Shown here piece after piece: positions 9,439 to 20,336 of a DNA stretch of 64,000 nt. This stretch comes from Gemella morbillorum. Lineage in GTDB: Bacteria; Bacillota; Bacilli; Staphylococcales; Gemellaceae. How positions within the stretch are numbered: the first letter of the stretch is position 1; every line of letters begins with the position of its first letter. The translations under genes were made by a program, and so were the position numbers. Location: the NCBI RefSeq assembly GCF_900476045.1, contig NZ_LS483440.1:372001-436000 (forward strand). The letters are read 5' to 3'. The notes beneath the pieces were generated by a model. It searched no databases. It saw only the letters and a program-made list of their open reading frames with translations, and was not told the origin of the DNA.

Positions 9439-9576
9439 AATATTATTTCCTTTCTTTATCTGTAAATTTATTATAGCATATATAAAATATAATAAAAGAA
9501 AGGTTTACATGTTTGAATACCTTATTAAATGTACAAACAAAAAAACAGAATCGATAATTATCGACTCTGTTCTTTG

Positions 9577-10296
9577 TTATAAACCTAGAATATTCAATAT
9601 CTCTTTTTTATATTTCAATTTATTTTCTTCTATGTTCTCATTATCAAGAACAATTTTAATCTCAGATACTATTTCACCGGGTTTATTTTTGATAATATAT
9701 ATTCTGTCACTTAATTCTATAGCTTCATCTATATCATGTGTAATAAGTAGTGTTGTTAATTCTAATTTTTTGCTAATTTCTAAATACCAAGAGTGTAATG
9801 AAATTTTAGTAATTGCATCTAGAGCACTAAATGGCTCATCAAGAAGGAAGAGTTCTTCTTTGAACATATAAGTTCTAAGAAGTGCAACCCTTTGACGCAT
9901 TCCACCACTTAGTTCGCCAGGATATTTGTCTTTATATTCATATAAATTAAATAACTTTAAATTTTTGATAGCTTCTTCTTCTGCTTCTTTTTTTCCTACT
10001 TTTTTAATAAGAAGTGGAAGTATTATATTTTGTATAACTGTCTTATGTTCTAAAAGTAGGTCTTTTTGAAGCATATAGCTAACTTTTCCTTTAAAGTTTT
10101 TATCCCCTTGGATAGTTATTTCACCAGTTTGAAGGTTATTAATTCCAGCGATAACGTTAAAAAGTGTAGTTTTTCCAACACCACTTCCACCAAGTATAGA
10201 AACTATTTCTCCTTTATCGACATGAGTATTTATATCTTTAAGTATGTAGTTGTTTGGATAATTGAAAGATAAGTTTTTTATTGATAAAACGCTCAT
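9577..10296 (-). CDS. ABC transporter ATP-binding protein, thiamine-precursor importer
   Basis: 239 residues with Walker A GGSGVGKTT near 36-44, Q-loop in SYMLQKDLLLEH near 78, signature LSGGMRQRVALLR near 130 and Walker [13 protein letters not shown] near 152. The family is that of SsuB/TauB/ThiZ-like ATPases. It is the last gene of the TPP-riboswitch operon and overlaps the stop of the binding-protein gene by one base (TAATG). It energises uptake by the two preceding genes; thiZ would be the analogous name. Confidence 0.9.
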   Translation of the reverse strand: MSVLSIKNLSFNYPNNYILKDINTHVDKGEIVSILGGSGVGKTTLFNVIAGINNLQTGEITIQGDKNFKGKVSYMLQKDLLLEHKTVIQNIILPLLIKKVGKKEAEEEAIKNLKLFNLYEYKDKYPGELSGGMRQRVALLRTYMFKEELFLLDEPFSALDAITKISLHSWYLEISKKLELTTLLITHDIDEAIELSDRIYIIKNKPGEIVSEIKIVLDNENIEENKLKYKKEILNILGL

Positions 10297-11291
10297 TATT
10301 TTATGTAGTCGTTGCTAAATCCAGTATTGTCTGCTAAAGGTTTTTCAACGATATTATTATCGTTAATCCAACGATAAAATGCATTCCATCTATTAGCATC
10401 AAATTCACCCCAATGGTCTTTATTTGTTGCATATTGTTTTGATAAGTATTTTTGTGATTCAATTATAAAATTACGTTTATCTTTTAATTCTGGAGCATTT
10501 TTAATTAAAATATCAGCAGCTTCTTCTGGATGTTCTATAGCGTAGACATATCCTTTCTTGATTGCTCGAAGCACTTTTTTAGCTTCTTCTTTGTTTTCTT
10601 TTAAATAATCATTGTTGGCAATAATTACTGGTGAGTAGTAATCAAGATCTTTATTGAAATCTTTTAGATAGAAATAATTAATATCTAGATTCATACTCTC
10701 TGCAAGTTTACCATCCCATGCGTAGTAAATCCAAGCAGCATCGAAAAGCCCATTTTCTAAAGGTGTAATCGAGTTAGCATCTGTGTTAGGAGCAAGATTA
10801 AGTTTACCTGCATCGCCACCTTGTTTTGTGATTAAAGATTTTACCATAGCAAGCTCAACTGGATCATTCCATGTTCCGTACTTTTTGCCTATTAAATCTT
10901 TAGGTTCTTTGATATTATTTTTTTTCAAAGAAATAATACCTGATGTGTTATGTTCAATAATAGCTGCTACTGCAGTTATGCCAGCACCTTTAGACAGTTT
11001 ATTAGCCATAGAATCTTGGTAGTAAATTCCAAATGGCGCTTTATTATTTATAATAAGGTCTGATGTACTATCTTCTGGAGCTGGTTTAATGTCAAGATCA
11101 ATACCTTCTTCAGCGAAATACCCTTTTTCTTTAGCTACGTAAAGTCCTGTATGGTTGGTATTAATAGCCCAATCTAAAATAAAGTCTACTTTTTTTAATT
11201 TTTTTTCTTCTGTATTTTTATTTGCTGTGCTACATGCTGTAAGTGATATTGCAAGAATAGCTGCAAATAAGCTAATTATTATCTTTTTCAT
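10296..11291 (-). CDS. Substrate-binding lipoprotein of a thiamine pyrimidine (HMP-type) importer
   Basis: 331 residues. Signal peptide with lipobox LTAC (MKKIIISLFAAILAISLTAC). The mature part begins VDFILDWAINTNHTGLYVAKEKGYF, the NMT1/THI5-like (ThiY) fold signature, followed by KEPKDLIGKKYGTWN near 125. ThiY-type proteins bind formylaminopyrimidine or related thiamine precursors on the outer face. Riboswitch control by TPP supports a thiamine-related ligand. It overlaps the permease gene by 20 bases. Confidence 0.9.
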   Translation of the reverse strand: MKKIIISLFAAILAISLTACSTANKNTEEKKLKKVDFILDWAINTNHTGLYVAKEKGYFAEEGIDLDIKPAPEDSTSDLIINNKAPFGIYYQDSMANKLSKGAGITAVAAIIEHNTSGIISLKKNNIKEPKDLIGKKYGTWNDPVELAMVKSLITKQGGDAGKLNLAPNTDANSITPLENGLFDAAWIYYAWDGKLAESMNLDINYFYLKDFNKDLDYYSPVIIANNDYLKENKEEAKKVLRAIKKGYVYAIEHPEEAADILIKNAPELKDKRNFIIESQKYLSKQYATNKDHWGEFDANRWNAFYRWINDNNIVEKPLADNTGFSNDYIK

Positions 11292-12057
11292 GGTTGTCTC
11301 CTATATATTTCCATTTAATAAATTTTTTTTCACTTAGTTTAACTAATTCTATACTTAGCAAACTAATAACAGATACTAGAATAATTATCGCAAACATAGT
11401 ATCATATTCAAATAATTTTTTCGCTTTAATCATATAAACTCCAAGGCCTTCAAATCCTCCAAGCCATTCAGCTACGACTGCTGCGATAAATGCGTATGAA
11501 ACACTTACGCGTAGTCCGGCATAAAAATAACTAAGACTTGTAGGTATTTTCACATGCCAAAGAATTTGGAATTTACTAGCCTTCATAAGTTTTAGTAAGG
11601 TTATCATGTCCTTATCACAGTTTCTAAAGCCATCTAAAATACTAACGACAATTGGGAAGGTGGTCGTAATAACTATTAAGACAATTTTAGGAGTTAATCC
11701 ATAACCAAGCCATAAAACCAAAATAGGTGCAATGGCAATGGTAGGAATAGTTTGTGTTAAAACCAATAAAGGATAGACAGCTTTATTAAATAAAGGGATA
11801 CTATCCATAATTAAAGCAAGAATCCAAGCTATGATTATGCCTAAAGATAGGCCTATAATAGCTTCAAGCAGGGTGATTTTGCTGTGAAAAATTAATAATT
11901 GATAATTTTTAACGAATGCTTTTGCTATCTCGATTGGAGTTGGAATAATATATTTTGGGAGTAGATTCAAATACCCAGCTCCTTGCCAAATAATAAGTAA
12001 AATAGCCATCGAGATAGTAGCGGCATATTTATTAGTTAAATTTGCTAATTTTTTCAT
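11272..12057 (-). CDS. ABC transporter permease, thiamine-precursor importer
   Basis: 261 residues with about six membrane helices and the BPD_transp_1 EAA-type loop (LKLMKASKFQILWHVKIPTSLSYFYAGLRVSV near 165-195). It is the SsuC/ThiX-like permease type. Its start lies 26 bases inside the end of the preceding thiamine-binding gene and its end overlaps the binding-protein gene by 20 bases, so translation of the operon is tightly coupled. Confidence 0.9.
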   Translation of the reverse strand: MKKLANLTNKYAATISMAILLIIWQGAGYLNLLPKYIIPTPIEIAKAFVKNYQLLIFHSKITLLEAIIGLSLGIIIAWILALIMDSIPLFNKAVYPLLVLTQTIPTIAIAPILVLWLGYGLTPKIVLIVITTTFPIVVSILDGFRNCDKDMITLLKLMKASKFQILWHVKIPTSLSYFYAGLRVSVSYAFIAAVVAEWLGGFEGLGVYMIKAKKLFEYDTMFAIIILVSVISLLSIELVKLSEKKFIKWKYIGDNHEKDNN

Positions 12058-12316
12058 CTATAGTTAATACATCTCCATAATTAATTTTCACATTAGCGAA
12101 TATATTGTTAGAGCCTTCACCCGCTAGCTCTAAACATTCTTTAAGAGTAGTCATAAGTTCATTGAATTCACCTTCAATTACAGTTTCAAAGGGGGTGACC
12201 ACAACATTAGAATGTTTTTTTTGTAGATAATAAATAACATTATCTATAGTTTTTATTCTCCCTGGTGTATTATCACTTAATGGAAGAATTTGCAATGCAA
12301 TACTGCAATTTATCAA
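12032..12316 (-). CDS. Thiamine-binding protein, MTH1187/YkoF type
   Basis: 94 residues of the small PF01910-type family (INCSIALQILPLSDN start, VVVTPFETVIEGEFNELMTTLKECLELA in the middle). B. subtilis YkoF is the known thiamine/HMP-binding relative. I take the TTG at 12316 as the start: AAGGAGG at 12326-12332 sits 9 bases upstream and no ATG is suitably placed. First gene of the TPP-controlled operon; its 3' end overlaps the permease start. Confidence 0.85.
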   Translation of the reverse strand: MINCSIALQILPLSDNTPGRIKTIDNVIYYLQKKHSNVVVTPFETVIEGEFNELMTTLKECLELAGEGSNNIFANVKINYGDVLTIDEKISKFN

Positions 12317-12325
12317 AATAAAAAA

Positions 12326-12347
12326 CCTCCTTACAATTTTAAGGGGG
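12326..12347 (-). promoter_or_regulatory. Riboswitch expression platform: hairpin containing the SD sequence
   Basis: On the minus strand CCCCCTTA pairs with TAAGGAGG (one C-A mismatch), followed by TTTTTTATTTT. The 3' arm is itself the Shine-Dalgarno AAGGAGG of the first gene, so the hairpin can act both as an intrinsic terminator and as an SD sequester. Confidence 0.7.
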
Positions 12348-12369
12348 TCTAAGTTAGGTCTTTAAGATT

Positions 12370-12450
12370 ATATACCTACGCTGGCATTACCCAGATCAGG
12401 TTCGGTCGAAATTAAATATTTCCTCTCAGACTGTTTACAGACTCCCGTAC
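12370..12450 (-). promoter_or_regulatory. TPP (THI-box) riboswitch
   Basis: The minus strand carries the conserved aptamer blocks in order: ACGGGAGT (P1/P2 start), CTGAGAGG, then CCGAACCTGATCTGG, GTAATGCCAGCGTAGG. These match the universally conserved thiamine pyrophosphate aptamer. It precedes the thiamine-binding protein/ThiXYZ-like operon, which is therefore expected to be switched off by TPP. Confidence 0.96.
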
Positions 12451-12726
12451 ATATGATTATAGCATACCTAAATATAAAAGCAATATATCTGTTTGACATT
12501 TACAATTTTTAGAAAAAGAGCAGATATACACAGTATATATAATGAGCATTTTATTGAATAGAAAGTTTTTTAACTATGCTTAATGTAAGAAAATTATAAT
12601 ATGTAACTAAAGATAAAATAATAAGTATAAAGGTAAATTGTATTTGTATATCTTTTTTGCTTTTTATTTTAATATATGATAGAATTAAACATCATAAATA
12701 ATAAAATAATAACGAGGGATTTTAAC

Positions 12727-13278
12727 GTGAAATTTTTAAAAGATATTTTTGAATGGATAGTTGTTATTGTTGCATCAATAGCTATCTATTTAGTATTAAG
12801 CACATATGTTATAGCTCCTTTTACAGTAAAAGGACACTCAATGGATTATACATTTGCTGACAATGATAGAGTATTTGTAAATAAATTCAGTAAAACTTTC
12901 GAGCGTGGAGATGAAGTAGTATTTCATGCTAATGAAACAGATGATTATATTAAGCGTATTATAGGAGTTCCAGGTGATACAATAGAGTATAAAAATGATG
13001 TATTATACGTTAATGGTCAAGTAGTAGAAGAGCCATATTTAACGAAAAAAATTCAAGAAGCTAAAGCATCAGGTAATTCGCCATTAACTCCAGATTTCAA
13101 TATAGAGTATTTAAGTAGTACAAAATCAAAAACAGTTCCAGAAGGAACATACTTTGTTTTAGGAGATAACAGACAACATAGTACGGATAGTCGTGTTTTT
13201 GGATTTGTAAAAAAAGAAGCAATGATTGGAAAAGTTAGTCTTAGATATTACCCATTTAACGCCTTTAAACTTTTCTAA
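12727..13278 (+). CDS. lepB: Signal peptidase I
   Basis: 183 residues from the GTG at 12727. Motifs: one N-terminal membrane helix (EWIVVIVASIAIYLVLSTYV), catalytic Ser in VKGHSMDYTF near 37, catalytic Lys in DYIKRIIGVPGD near 77, and GDNRQHSTDSRVFG near 155. It cleaves Sec signal peptides on the outer face of the membrane. The GTG has GAGGG 8 bases upstream; an in-frame ATG at 12676 has no SD and overlaps a TATGAT promoter-like element, so I reject the longer start. Confidence 0.93.
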   Translation: MKFLKDIFEWIVVIVASIAIYLVLSTYVIAPFTVKGHSMDYTFADNDRVFVNKFSKTFERGDEVVFHANETDDYIKRIIGVPGDTIEYKNDVLYVNGQVVEEPYLTKKIQEAKASGNSPLTPDFNIEYLSSTKSKTVPEGTYFVLGDNRQHSTDSRVFGFVKKEAMIGKVSLRYYPFNAFKLF

Positions 13279-13305
13279 AAATGTATTAGCTAAAGAATAT
13301 TTTAG

Positions 13306-15026
<1,721 letters not shown>

Positions 15027-15028
15027 TT

Positions 15029-15685
15029 ATGGAATTGTTTAATATAATAAAAGAACTAGAGGCACGTGCAGATACTGCGCGTGCTCTCGATATGTCTAGG
15101 TATATGAAAAATAAATTTCCTTTTTTTGGTATTCAAGCCCCTATTCGAGATGAGATTTGCAAACCATATTTTAAAGATGCAAAAAAAGAAAAGAAAATAG
15201 ATTGGGATTTTGTTGAGTATTGTTGGCAACATGAAAAAAGGGAATGTCAATACGTTGCAGCACATTACTTAAAGAGTTTGCAGAAATTTTTAGAAATTAC
15301 TGATTTTGAAAAATTAAAAAAATTAGTTATAAAGAAATCATGGTGGGATACAGTTGATGTACTGGATAGAATTATTGGAAGCTTAATTTATCGTGATGAA
15401 ACTTTAAAAAAGGAAATTTTAAAATGGAGTGTTGATGATAATATTTGGCTAAGACGTGTTGCTATAGATCATCAACTTTTACGAAAAGAAAAGACAGATA
15501 CTGATCTTTTAGAAAAAATATTAGTTAATAACTTAAATTATACTGAATTTTTTATTAATAAAGCTATAGGGTGGGCTTTAAGAGACTATTCGAAAACTAA
15601 TCCCCAATGGGTAAAAGATTTCATTGAAAAATACAAAAATAATATGGCTTCGCTAAGTATAAGAGAAGCTAGTAAATATATATAA
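15029..15685 (+). CDS. DNA alkylation repair protein, AlkD-like
   Basis: 218 residues, all-helical HEAT-like repeats. Family markers are MKNKFPFFGIQAPIRDEICKPYFK near 25-48, WELEKRE-like YCWQHEKRECQYVAAHYL near 68-85, SWWDTVDVLD near 103-112 and the WGALRDYSK-type segment AIGWALRDYSKTNPQWV near 182. AlkD enzymes excise N3/N7-alkylpurines without base flipping; activity here is inferred from the family. It starts 2 bases after pyrG stops and is probably cotranscribed with it. Confidence 0.88.
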   Translation: MELFNIIKELEARADTARALDMSRYMKNKFPFFGIQAPIRDEICKPYFKDAKKEKKIDWDFVEYCWQHEKRECQYVAAHYLKSLQKFLEITDFEKLKKLVIKKSWWDTVDVLDRIIGSLIYRDETLKKEILKWSVDDNIWLRRVAIDHQLLRKEKTDTDLLEKILVNNLNYTEFFINKAIGWALRDYSKTNPQWVKDFIEKYKNNMASLSIREASKYI

Positions 15686-15692
15686 TATATAG

Positions 15693-15740
15693 AAAGAGAA
15701 TACTGTTTAATATTATTGAGCAAGTGTTCCTCTTTTTCTT
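15693..15740 (+). terminator. Probable terminator after the pyrG-alkD unit
   Basis: AAAGAG-A-ATACT (from 15693) pairs with AGTGT-TC-CTCTTT (to 15735) with a small internal bulge, followed by TTCTT. Moderate strength. Confidence 0.55.
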
Positions 15741-15869
15741 ATTGTCTAATAGTGTTATACTATTAGTATAGCTGTTTGAGTCTTAATATTGGATAAAAAT
15801 GCTTTTCAGATGAGTGTTTATTAATATATACAGTTTAAATGAATTATAAGTAAAGGTTGGTTTTAATAA

Positions 15870-16769
15870 ATGAAAAAAGTAGTAATAGGGCTAGTAGTTA
15901 TTATATTATCTATAGCATTATTAGTAACACTGCCTTTTATGTTTAAAAGTAATCAGGAAGATTATATTGATTTCTCAAAAGTTTCAGAAAATGTTGATGA
16001 TAATGGAAAAGATGATGATACATTGAGAATTGGTTTAATCTCTGTTGCTGGTGATAATAAAAGTTATATTTTAGAAAAAGAATTAGCTAATTATATTGGT
16101 GAAAAATTGAATAAAAAGGTAAAGTTGATACAGAAAAAAAGCTACAGTGATATTAATTTATTACTAAAAAATAATCAAATAGATGTGGCATTTTTATCTA
16201 CCGGTGCATATTCATTATATGAAGATAAAGAATCGTTAGAACTTTTAGCAAGGCCGAATAGAGGTAAGGCATATTATCATCCAATAATAATTACCAAGAA
16301 TGATTCAAATATAAATACAATAGAAGAATTGAAAAATAATAGTTTTGCTTTTGTAGATACTTATAGTTATTCAGGATATTTAGTATTTAATGATTATCTA
16401 AAGAAAAATGGAACAACAGCAAATAAATTTTTTAGTAATAGTTATTTTACACATAGTCATGAAGAATCTATAAATCAAGTTATAAATGGAAGAGTATCGG
16501 CTGCAATAGTTGATGACTGGGCTTTGCAGTATATGAGTAGTAATTTTTCTGGAATAGAGAATAATATAAAAATTATTAAGACGTTTCCGGAAGTCGCCAC
16601 AGGACCTGTAGTAACTCATAAAAACTATGAGGATAAAGAAAAAATCAAACAGATATTATTATCTATAGATAAAGATGATTCTATAAAAAACGTCTTATCA
16701 CAGCTTCAGATAGAAAAGTATGAAGAAACAAAAGCTAGGGATTATCCAGATTTAATAAGTGAGGATTAA
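15870..16769 (+). CDS. PhnD/HptA-like membrane-anchored extracellular solute sensor
   Basis: 299 residues. One N-terminal hydrophobic segment (VVIGLVVIILSIALLVTLPFMF) without lipobox, so it is probably a membrane anchor. The rest is a PhnD-type periplasmic-binding fold: LRIGLISVAGD near 52, LANYIGEKLNKKVKL near 72, NQIDVAFLSTGAYSLY near 105-120, SFAFVDTYSYSGYLVFNDYLKKNG near 155-178 and VINGRVSAAIVDDWALQYM near 203-221. No transporter genes accompany it; instead a kinase and a regulator follow within a few bases. S. aureus HptA, a sugar-phosphate sensor, is the closest functional analogue I know. Sensor role is inference from context. Confidence 0.8.
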   Translation: MKKVVIGLVVIILSIALLVTLPFMFKSNQEDYIDFSKVSENVDDNGKDDDTLRIGLISVAGDNKSYILEKELANYIGEKLNKKVKLIQKKSYSDINLLLKNNQIDVAFLSTGAYSLYEDKESLELLARPNRGKAYYHPIIITKNDSNINTIEELKNNSFAFVDTYSYSGYLVFNDYLKKNGTTANKFFSNSYFTHSHEESINQVINGRVSAAIVDDWALQYMSSNFSGIENNIKIIKTFPEVATGPVVTHKNYEDKEKIKQILLSIDKDDSIKNVLSQLQIEKYEETKARDYPDLISED

Positions 16770-16773
16770 GTAA

Positions 16774-18156
16774 ATGGCTAAGTTGAAAATAAGAAATAAG
16801 ATTATTATATTCTTTGCGATAATCTATACAATATATTTAAGTATAATCTCAGTATATACATATGTTAATAATAAAAGCATATTGGAAAGTGCTTTGAAAG
16901 ATAGAATTACTCAAACTTACTATCAGCTAGCTGGTGATATATCAGACGATATAAAAACTGAAAATACTTATGAAATATATCAAAAGATACATAGTGCTTC
17001 ATCGAATAAGGAAGTGTCTTATATTATTATTTATGATAATGATAAAAATATTATAGGTAAAACTTTAAAAGATGTTCCAGAAAAACTTTTGACGTTTAAT
17101 GAAGGACAATTAAATAATTATAAGAGTTATGGTAGTTCAAAAGGAGAGATATTAGAATACATTTCTTCTGTCGATGATGTTAATATTGGTTATATAAGAA
17201 TAGGTTTTTATACTAAAGATATTTATGTGAAAACATATATGCAATTTATAAGAATTCTTGTTTTAAATATTGTTGTTTTTGTAATGTTGCTAATTGTTGC
17301 TTACTATATTTCAAAATTAATTGAACGACCAGTAAAAGATCTAACTTCTGTAACAGATGAAATAATTAGAGAAGGTGATTATAAGAAAAATATAGATAAA
17401 GATAATTATAGTCAGGATTTCCATGTATTAGTTAGTTCTATAAATGAAATGGTAGAAAGTAATAAAAAGAATAAAAAGTTAAATAACTATTTATTAAATA
17501 AGGTTTTTAGGATTCAAGAAGAAGAAAGAAAAATGCTTTCTAGAGAATTACATGACGAAGTAAGTCAATCACTCGCGAGTTTGTTATTTTTATTAAGTAA
17601 TTTAGTAGAAAAAGAAACTGATAAAGTGAAAAAAGATAGATTATTACTAATTCAATCAGAAATCGAAAATAGCTTAACAAATATTAGAAATATAGCAGTT
17701 AATTTAAGACCACCTAGTGCAGAGTTAAGCTTAGAAGAGGTAATAAGTAAATATATCGAAGATTATAAAAATTTATATGGTATCTCAGTTGATTTTTATA
17801 GTAATTATGAAGGGGGTAAAAATGATAATTTCGATATTACTCTTTACCGAATAATTCAAGAGTCATTATCTAATATAAAACGACATTCTGGAGCTACAGA
17901 AGTAATAATTAAGCTTTATGGTAATTCAGATTATATTATTTTGAGTATAGCAGATAATGGTATAGGATTAACAAAAGAACGTGTAGAATCAGCCAAAAGA
18001 GAAGGTCGATTAGGAATATTTGGTATCCAAGAGAGAATATTGGATTTTTCTGGAGAATTCAAGGTGCTTAATAATAAAAAGTACTCTACAATATTAATGT
18101 GTAAGTTTAAAACAGAGACAATAGAGGAGAAGTCTAATGAAAATACTATTGATTGA
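16774..18156 (+). CDS. Sensor histidine kinase, NarX/UhpB (HisKA_3) type
   Basis: 460 residues. Two membrane helices (about 10-30 and 150-178) bound an extracellular region of about 120 residues. A HAMP-like segment follows (about 180-235), then HisKA_3 with the phospho-acceptor His in SRELHDEVSQSLASLLFLLS near 262 and a HATPase_c domain (RIIQESLSNIKRHSG near 365, DNGIGL near 395, GRLGIFGIQERI near 412). It starts 4 bases after the sensor gene and overlaps the regulator gene by 20 bases. It probably reads the state of the neighbouring PhnD-like protein. Confidence 0.93.
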   Translation: MAKLKIRNKIIIFFAIIYTIYLSIISVYTYVNNKSILESALKDRITQTYYQLAGDISDDIKTENTYEIYQKIHSASSNKEVSYIIIYDNDKNIIGKTLKDVPEKLLTFNEGQLNNYKSYGSSKGEILEYISSVDDVNIGYIRIGFYTKDIYVKTYMQFIRILVLNIVVFVMLLIVAYYISKLIERPVKDLTSVTDEIIREGDYKKNIDKDNYSQDFHVLVSSINEMVESNKKNKKLNNYLLNKVFRIQEEERKMLSRELHDEVSQSLASLLFLLSNLVEKETDKVKKDRLLLIQSEIENSLTNIRNIAVNLRPPSAELSLEEVISKYIEDYKNLYGISVDFYSNYEGGKNDNFDITLYRIIQESLSNIKRHSGATEVIIKLYGNSDYIILSIADNGIGLTKERVESAKREGRLGIFGIQERILDFSGEFKVLNNKKYSTILMCKFKTETIEEKSNENTID

Positions 18157-18754
18157 TGATCATAAATTGATAAAAATGGGGATTAGAGTTTTGTTAGAAG
18201 ACAATAAAAAATTTAGTTTAATTGATGATTGTGGGAGTAAAGGTGAATTTTTAGAAAGAATTAGCACTACTGAATATAATTTATTTATTTGTGATATTTC
18301 ATTACCTGATGGAAGTGGTTATGATATATTGGAGATTATAAAAGAGAAAGATTTAGATGCTAAAGTTATTATACTAAGTATGCATGAAGATAAATCATAT
18401 ATAAAAAAAGCTTTTAAAATGGGAGCTTCAGGTTATGTAACAAAAAGTACAGCACATGAGGAAATTTTAAAAGCTATTGACGTAGTAATGGAAAAAAATG
18501 AAATTTACTTGAATGAAAAGTATGCTACAATTTTTTATGAATTATATAAAGCAGATAAAGAAATAGAACTTAGTGAACGAGAAAAAGAAGTCGGAAAATA
18601 TATAGTTGAAGGGTATACTTTAACTGATATTGGAGAAAAATTGTTTTTAAGTGTAAAAACAGTTGACACATATAAAAAGCGACTTATGGAAAAAACAAAT
18701 ACTAAAAAACGAAGTGAGTTAGTTGAGTATTTAAAATCTAATTTAATGTTATAA
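18137..18754 (+). CDS. Response regulator, NarL/UhpA (LuxR-HTH) type
   Basis: 205 residues: REC domain with acidic pocket (IDDHKL), phospho-acceptor Asp in LFICDISLPDGSGY near 55 and Lys in VTKSTAHEEI near 105; LuxR-type HTH at the C-terminus (LSEREKEVGKYIVEGYTLTDIGEKLFLSVKTV onward, about 143-200). It overlaps the kinase gene. A perfect 7-3-7 inverted repeat at 20337 upstream of glpT is a plausible binding site (inference). Confidence 0.93.
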   Translation: MKILLIDDHKLIKMGIRVLLEDNKKFSLIDDCGSKGEFLERISTTEYNLFICDISLPDGSGYDILEIIKEKDLDAKVIILSMHEDKSYIKKAFKMGASGYVTKSTAHEEILKAIDVVMEKNEIYLNEKYATIFYELYKADKEIELSEREKEVGKYIVEGYTLTDIGEKLFLSVKTVDTYKKRLMEKTNTKKRSELVEYLKSNLML

Positions 18755-18762
18755 AAATAAGA

Positions 18763-18800
18763 GGATCTCTATCAGATAATTTGATAGAGATCCATTTTTT
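18763..18800. terminator. Terminator between the response regulator and glpT
   Basis: Perfect 12-bp stem GGATCTCTATCA/TGATAGAGATCC (18763-18774, 18782-18793) followed by ATTTTTT. The convergent genes probably share it. Confidence 0.88.
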
Positions 18801-18801
18801 A

Positions 18802-20139
18802 TTAATCTTCTAATTGTTTTGATGTTTTCTTGAATAATGTTAAAGCAATGAATACGAATGCTAATACACAAGAAGCTATTAATGCGTAGAAACCTCCGTC
18901 CCATCCCAATACATCAACAAGTTTACCCATAACATAACCAGCACTTGCTGATCCAAGTAGGTAACCGAATAAACCAGTAAGACCAGTAGCTGTTCCTGTA
19001 GCAACACGAGGAACAAGGTCAGCAGCTTGAAGACCAATCATCATAACAGGTCCATAGATTAAGAATCCAATAGCTACTAGACAAATGTTATCTACAAGTG
19101 GGTTACCTGGAGGGTTTTTCCAGTAAACGAACACTGCAATAAGTACTCCTGTTAAGAATAATAACATTGGAGGAGCACGGTGCCCTTTGAATACTTTATC
19201 ACTTAAGTATCCACTTGCTAACATTCCGAAGATACCAGCATATTCATATAAGAAGTAAGCCCAGCTTTGTTTATCAACAGAGAAGTGTTTTACTTCTTTT
19301 AGGTAAGTAGGAGCCCAGTCGATAATACCGTAACGTACGAAGTATACGAATACGTTAGCAACTGCGATAGCCCATAAGTATTTGTTATTAATAATGTATT
19401 TAAAGAAAATATCTTTTGCAGATAAAGTGTGAGCAGATTCAACTTTTTCTACGATTTTTTCTCCTCTCCATTCATCAACTGGCGGTAAACCTTCAGACTC
19501 TGGAGTATCTTTCATTAAGTAGAACATAATAATTGCTAAGATAATAGCGATTATTGCTGGTAAGTAGAATAGTGATTGCCATGCACCAAAAAGAGAAAGT
19601 CCTAATAATGCAAGAGGCCCGATTAATCCACCACCAAGGTTGTGAGAAACGTTCCACCAGCTCCACCAAGCTCCACGTTCTGAAGTAGAGAACCAGTTAG
19701 TCATAGTTTTTGCTCCAGGAGGATATCCCATACCTTGGAACCAACCATTAAGTGCTGAAAGAACAATCATAAATGTTAATGAAGAAAGCACTGCAGGTAC
19801 TAGGCCAAAAATTAAGCTAACAGCAGCAGAAGCAACTAATCCAATAGTAATAAAGTACTTAGGATTACTTCTGTCTGAAACGTTACCCATAATAAATTTA
19901 CTGAAACCATAAGCAAGAGATAGGGCAAGTGAAACTTTACCTAAATCAGCTTTAGTGTAACCGTATTGATCAATTAAATAAGGGATAGCAAGCGAGAAGT
20001 TTTTTCTAATTAGATAGTACGCAGCGTATCCAATGAATACTCCTGAGAATACTTGCCATCGAAGTCTTTTATACTCAGCATCAGTACGAGAACTGTCGAT
20101 TCTCGGTTTTGGTGCTGAAGCTTTTAAAAATGAAAACAT
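18802..20139 (-). CDS. glpT: Glycerol-3-phosphate transporter of the GlpT/UhpT family
   Basis: 445 residues, 12 membrane helices. It matches E. coli GlpT over long stretches from memory: RRLRWQIF-like RLRWQVFSGVFIGYAAYYL, RKNFSLAIPYL, YGFSKFIMGNVSDRSNP, GWFQGMGYPPGAKTM, and ANVFVYFVRYGIIDWAPTYL followed by KEVKHF. The key phosphate-binding Arg positions (in YLIRKNF and VRYGIIDW) are present. It exchanges organophosphate for inorganic phosphate. G3P is the best substrate guess; hexose phosphate cannot be excluded. It converges on a sensor-kinase-regulator operon that may control it. Confidence 0.9.
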   Translation of the reverse strand: MFSFLKASAPKPRIDSSRTDAEYKRLRWQVFSGVFIGYAAYYLIRKNFSLAIPYLIDQYGYTKADLGKVSLALSLAYGFSKFIMGNVSDRSNPKYFITIGLVASAAVSLIFGLVPAVLSSLTFMIVLSALNGWFQGMGYPPGAKTMTNWFSTSERGAWWSWWNVSHNLGGGLIGPLALLGLSLFGAWQSLFYLPAIIAIILAIIMFYLMKDTPESEGLPPVDEWRGEKIVEKVESAHTLSAKDIFFKYIINNKYLWAIAVANVFVYFVRYGIIDWAPTYLKEVKHFSVDKQSWAYFLYEYAGIFGMLASGYLSDKVFKGHRAPPMLLFLTGVLIAVFVYWKNPPGNPLVDNICLVAIGFLIYGPVMMIGLQAADLVPRVATGTATGLTGLFGYLLGSASAGYVMGKLVDVLGWDGGFYALIASCVLAFVFIALTLFKKTSKQLED

Positions 20140-20259
20140 ATAAATTTCTCCTTCACTTCAATAATTTAGTATATTAAATTTTTTGTTAGAAGGAATGACG
20201 TCAATCTTCTTGAATAAATTTTTTACTTTATTTTATAAAGTATGTAACTTATAAACCTT

Positions 20260-20288
20260 ATTATATATAAATGAAAAGCGTCTGTAAA
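20260..20288 (-). promoter_or_regulatory. glpT promoter
   Basis: On the minus strand TTTACA (20283-20288), 17-base spacer, TATAAT (20260-20265). Predicted start near 20253, leaving a leader of about 115 bases to the glpT ATG. Confidence 0.65.
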
Positions 20289-20336
20289 TGCTATTTTACA
20301 AAGTTTTTATCTTTTAGAAAATTCCCTACAACTGAC

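Noticed and set aside
9269-9871. 200-codon plus-strand ORF opposite the lipoprotein and thiZ-like genes
   Set aside because: No SD, low-complexity composition, and antisense to two well-supported genes.
12676-12726. Upstream ATG start for lepB
   Set aside because: No SD before it and it overlaps a promoter-like TATGAT; GTG 12727 has a proper SD and gives the usual family length.
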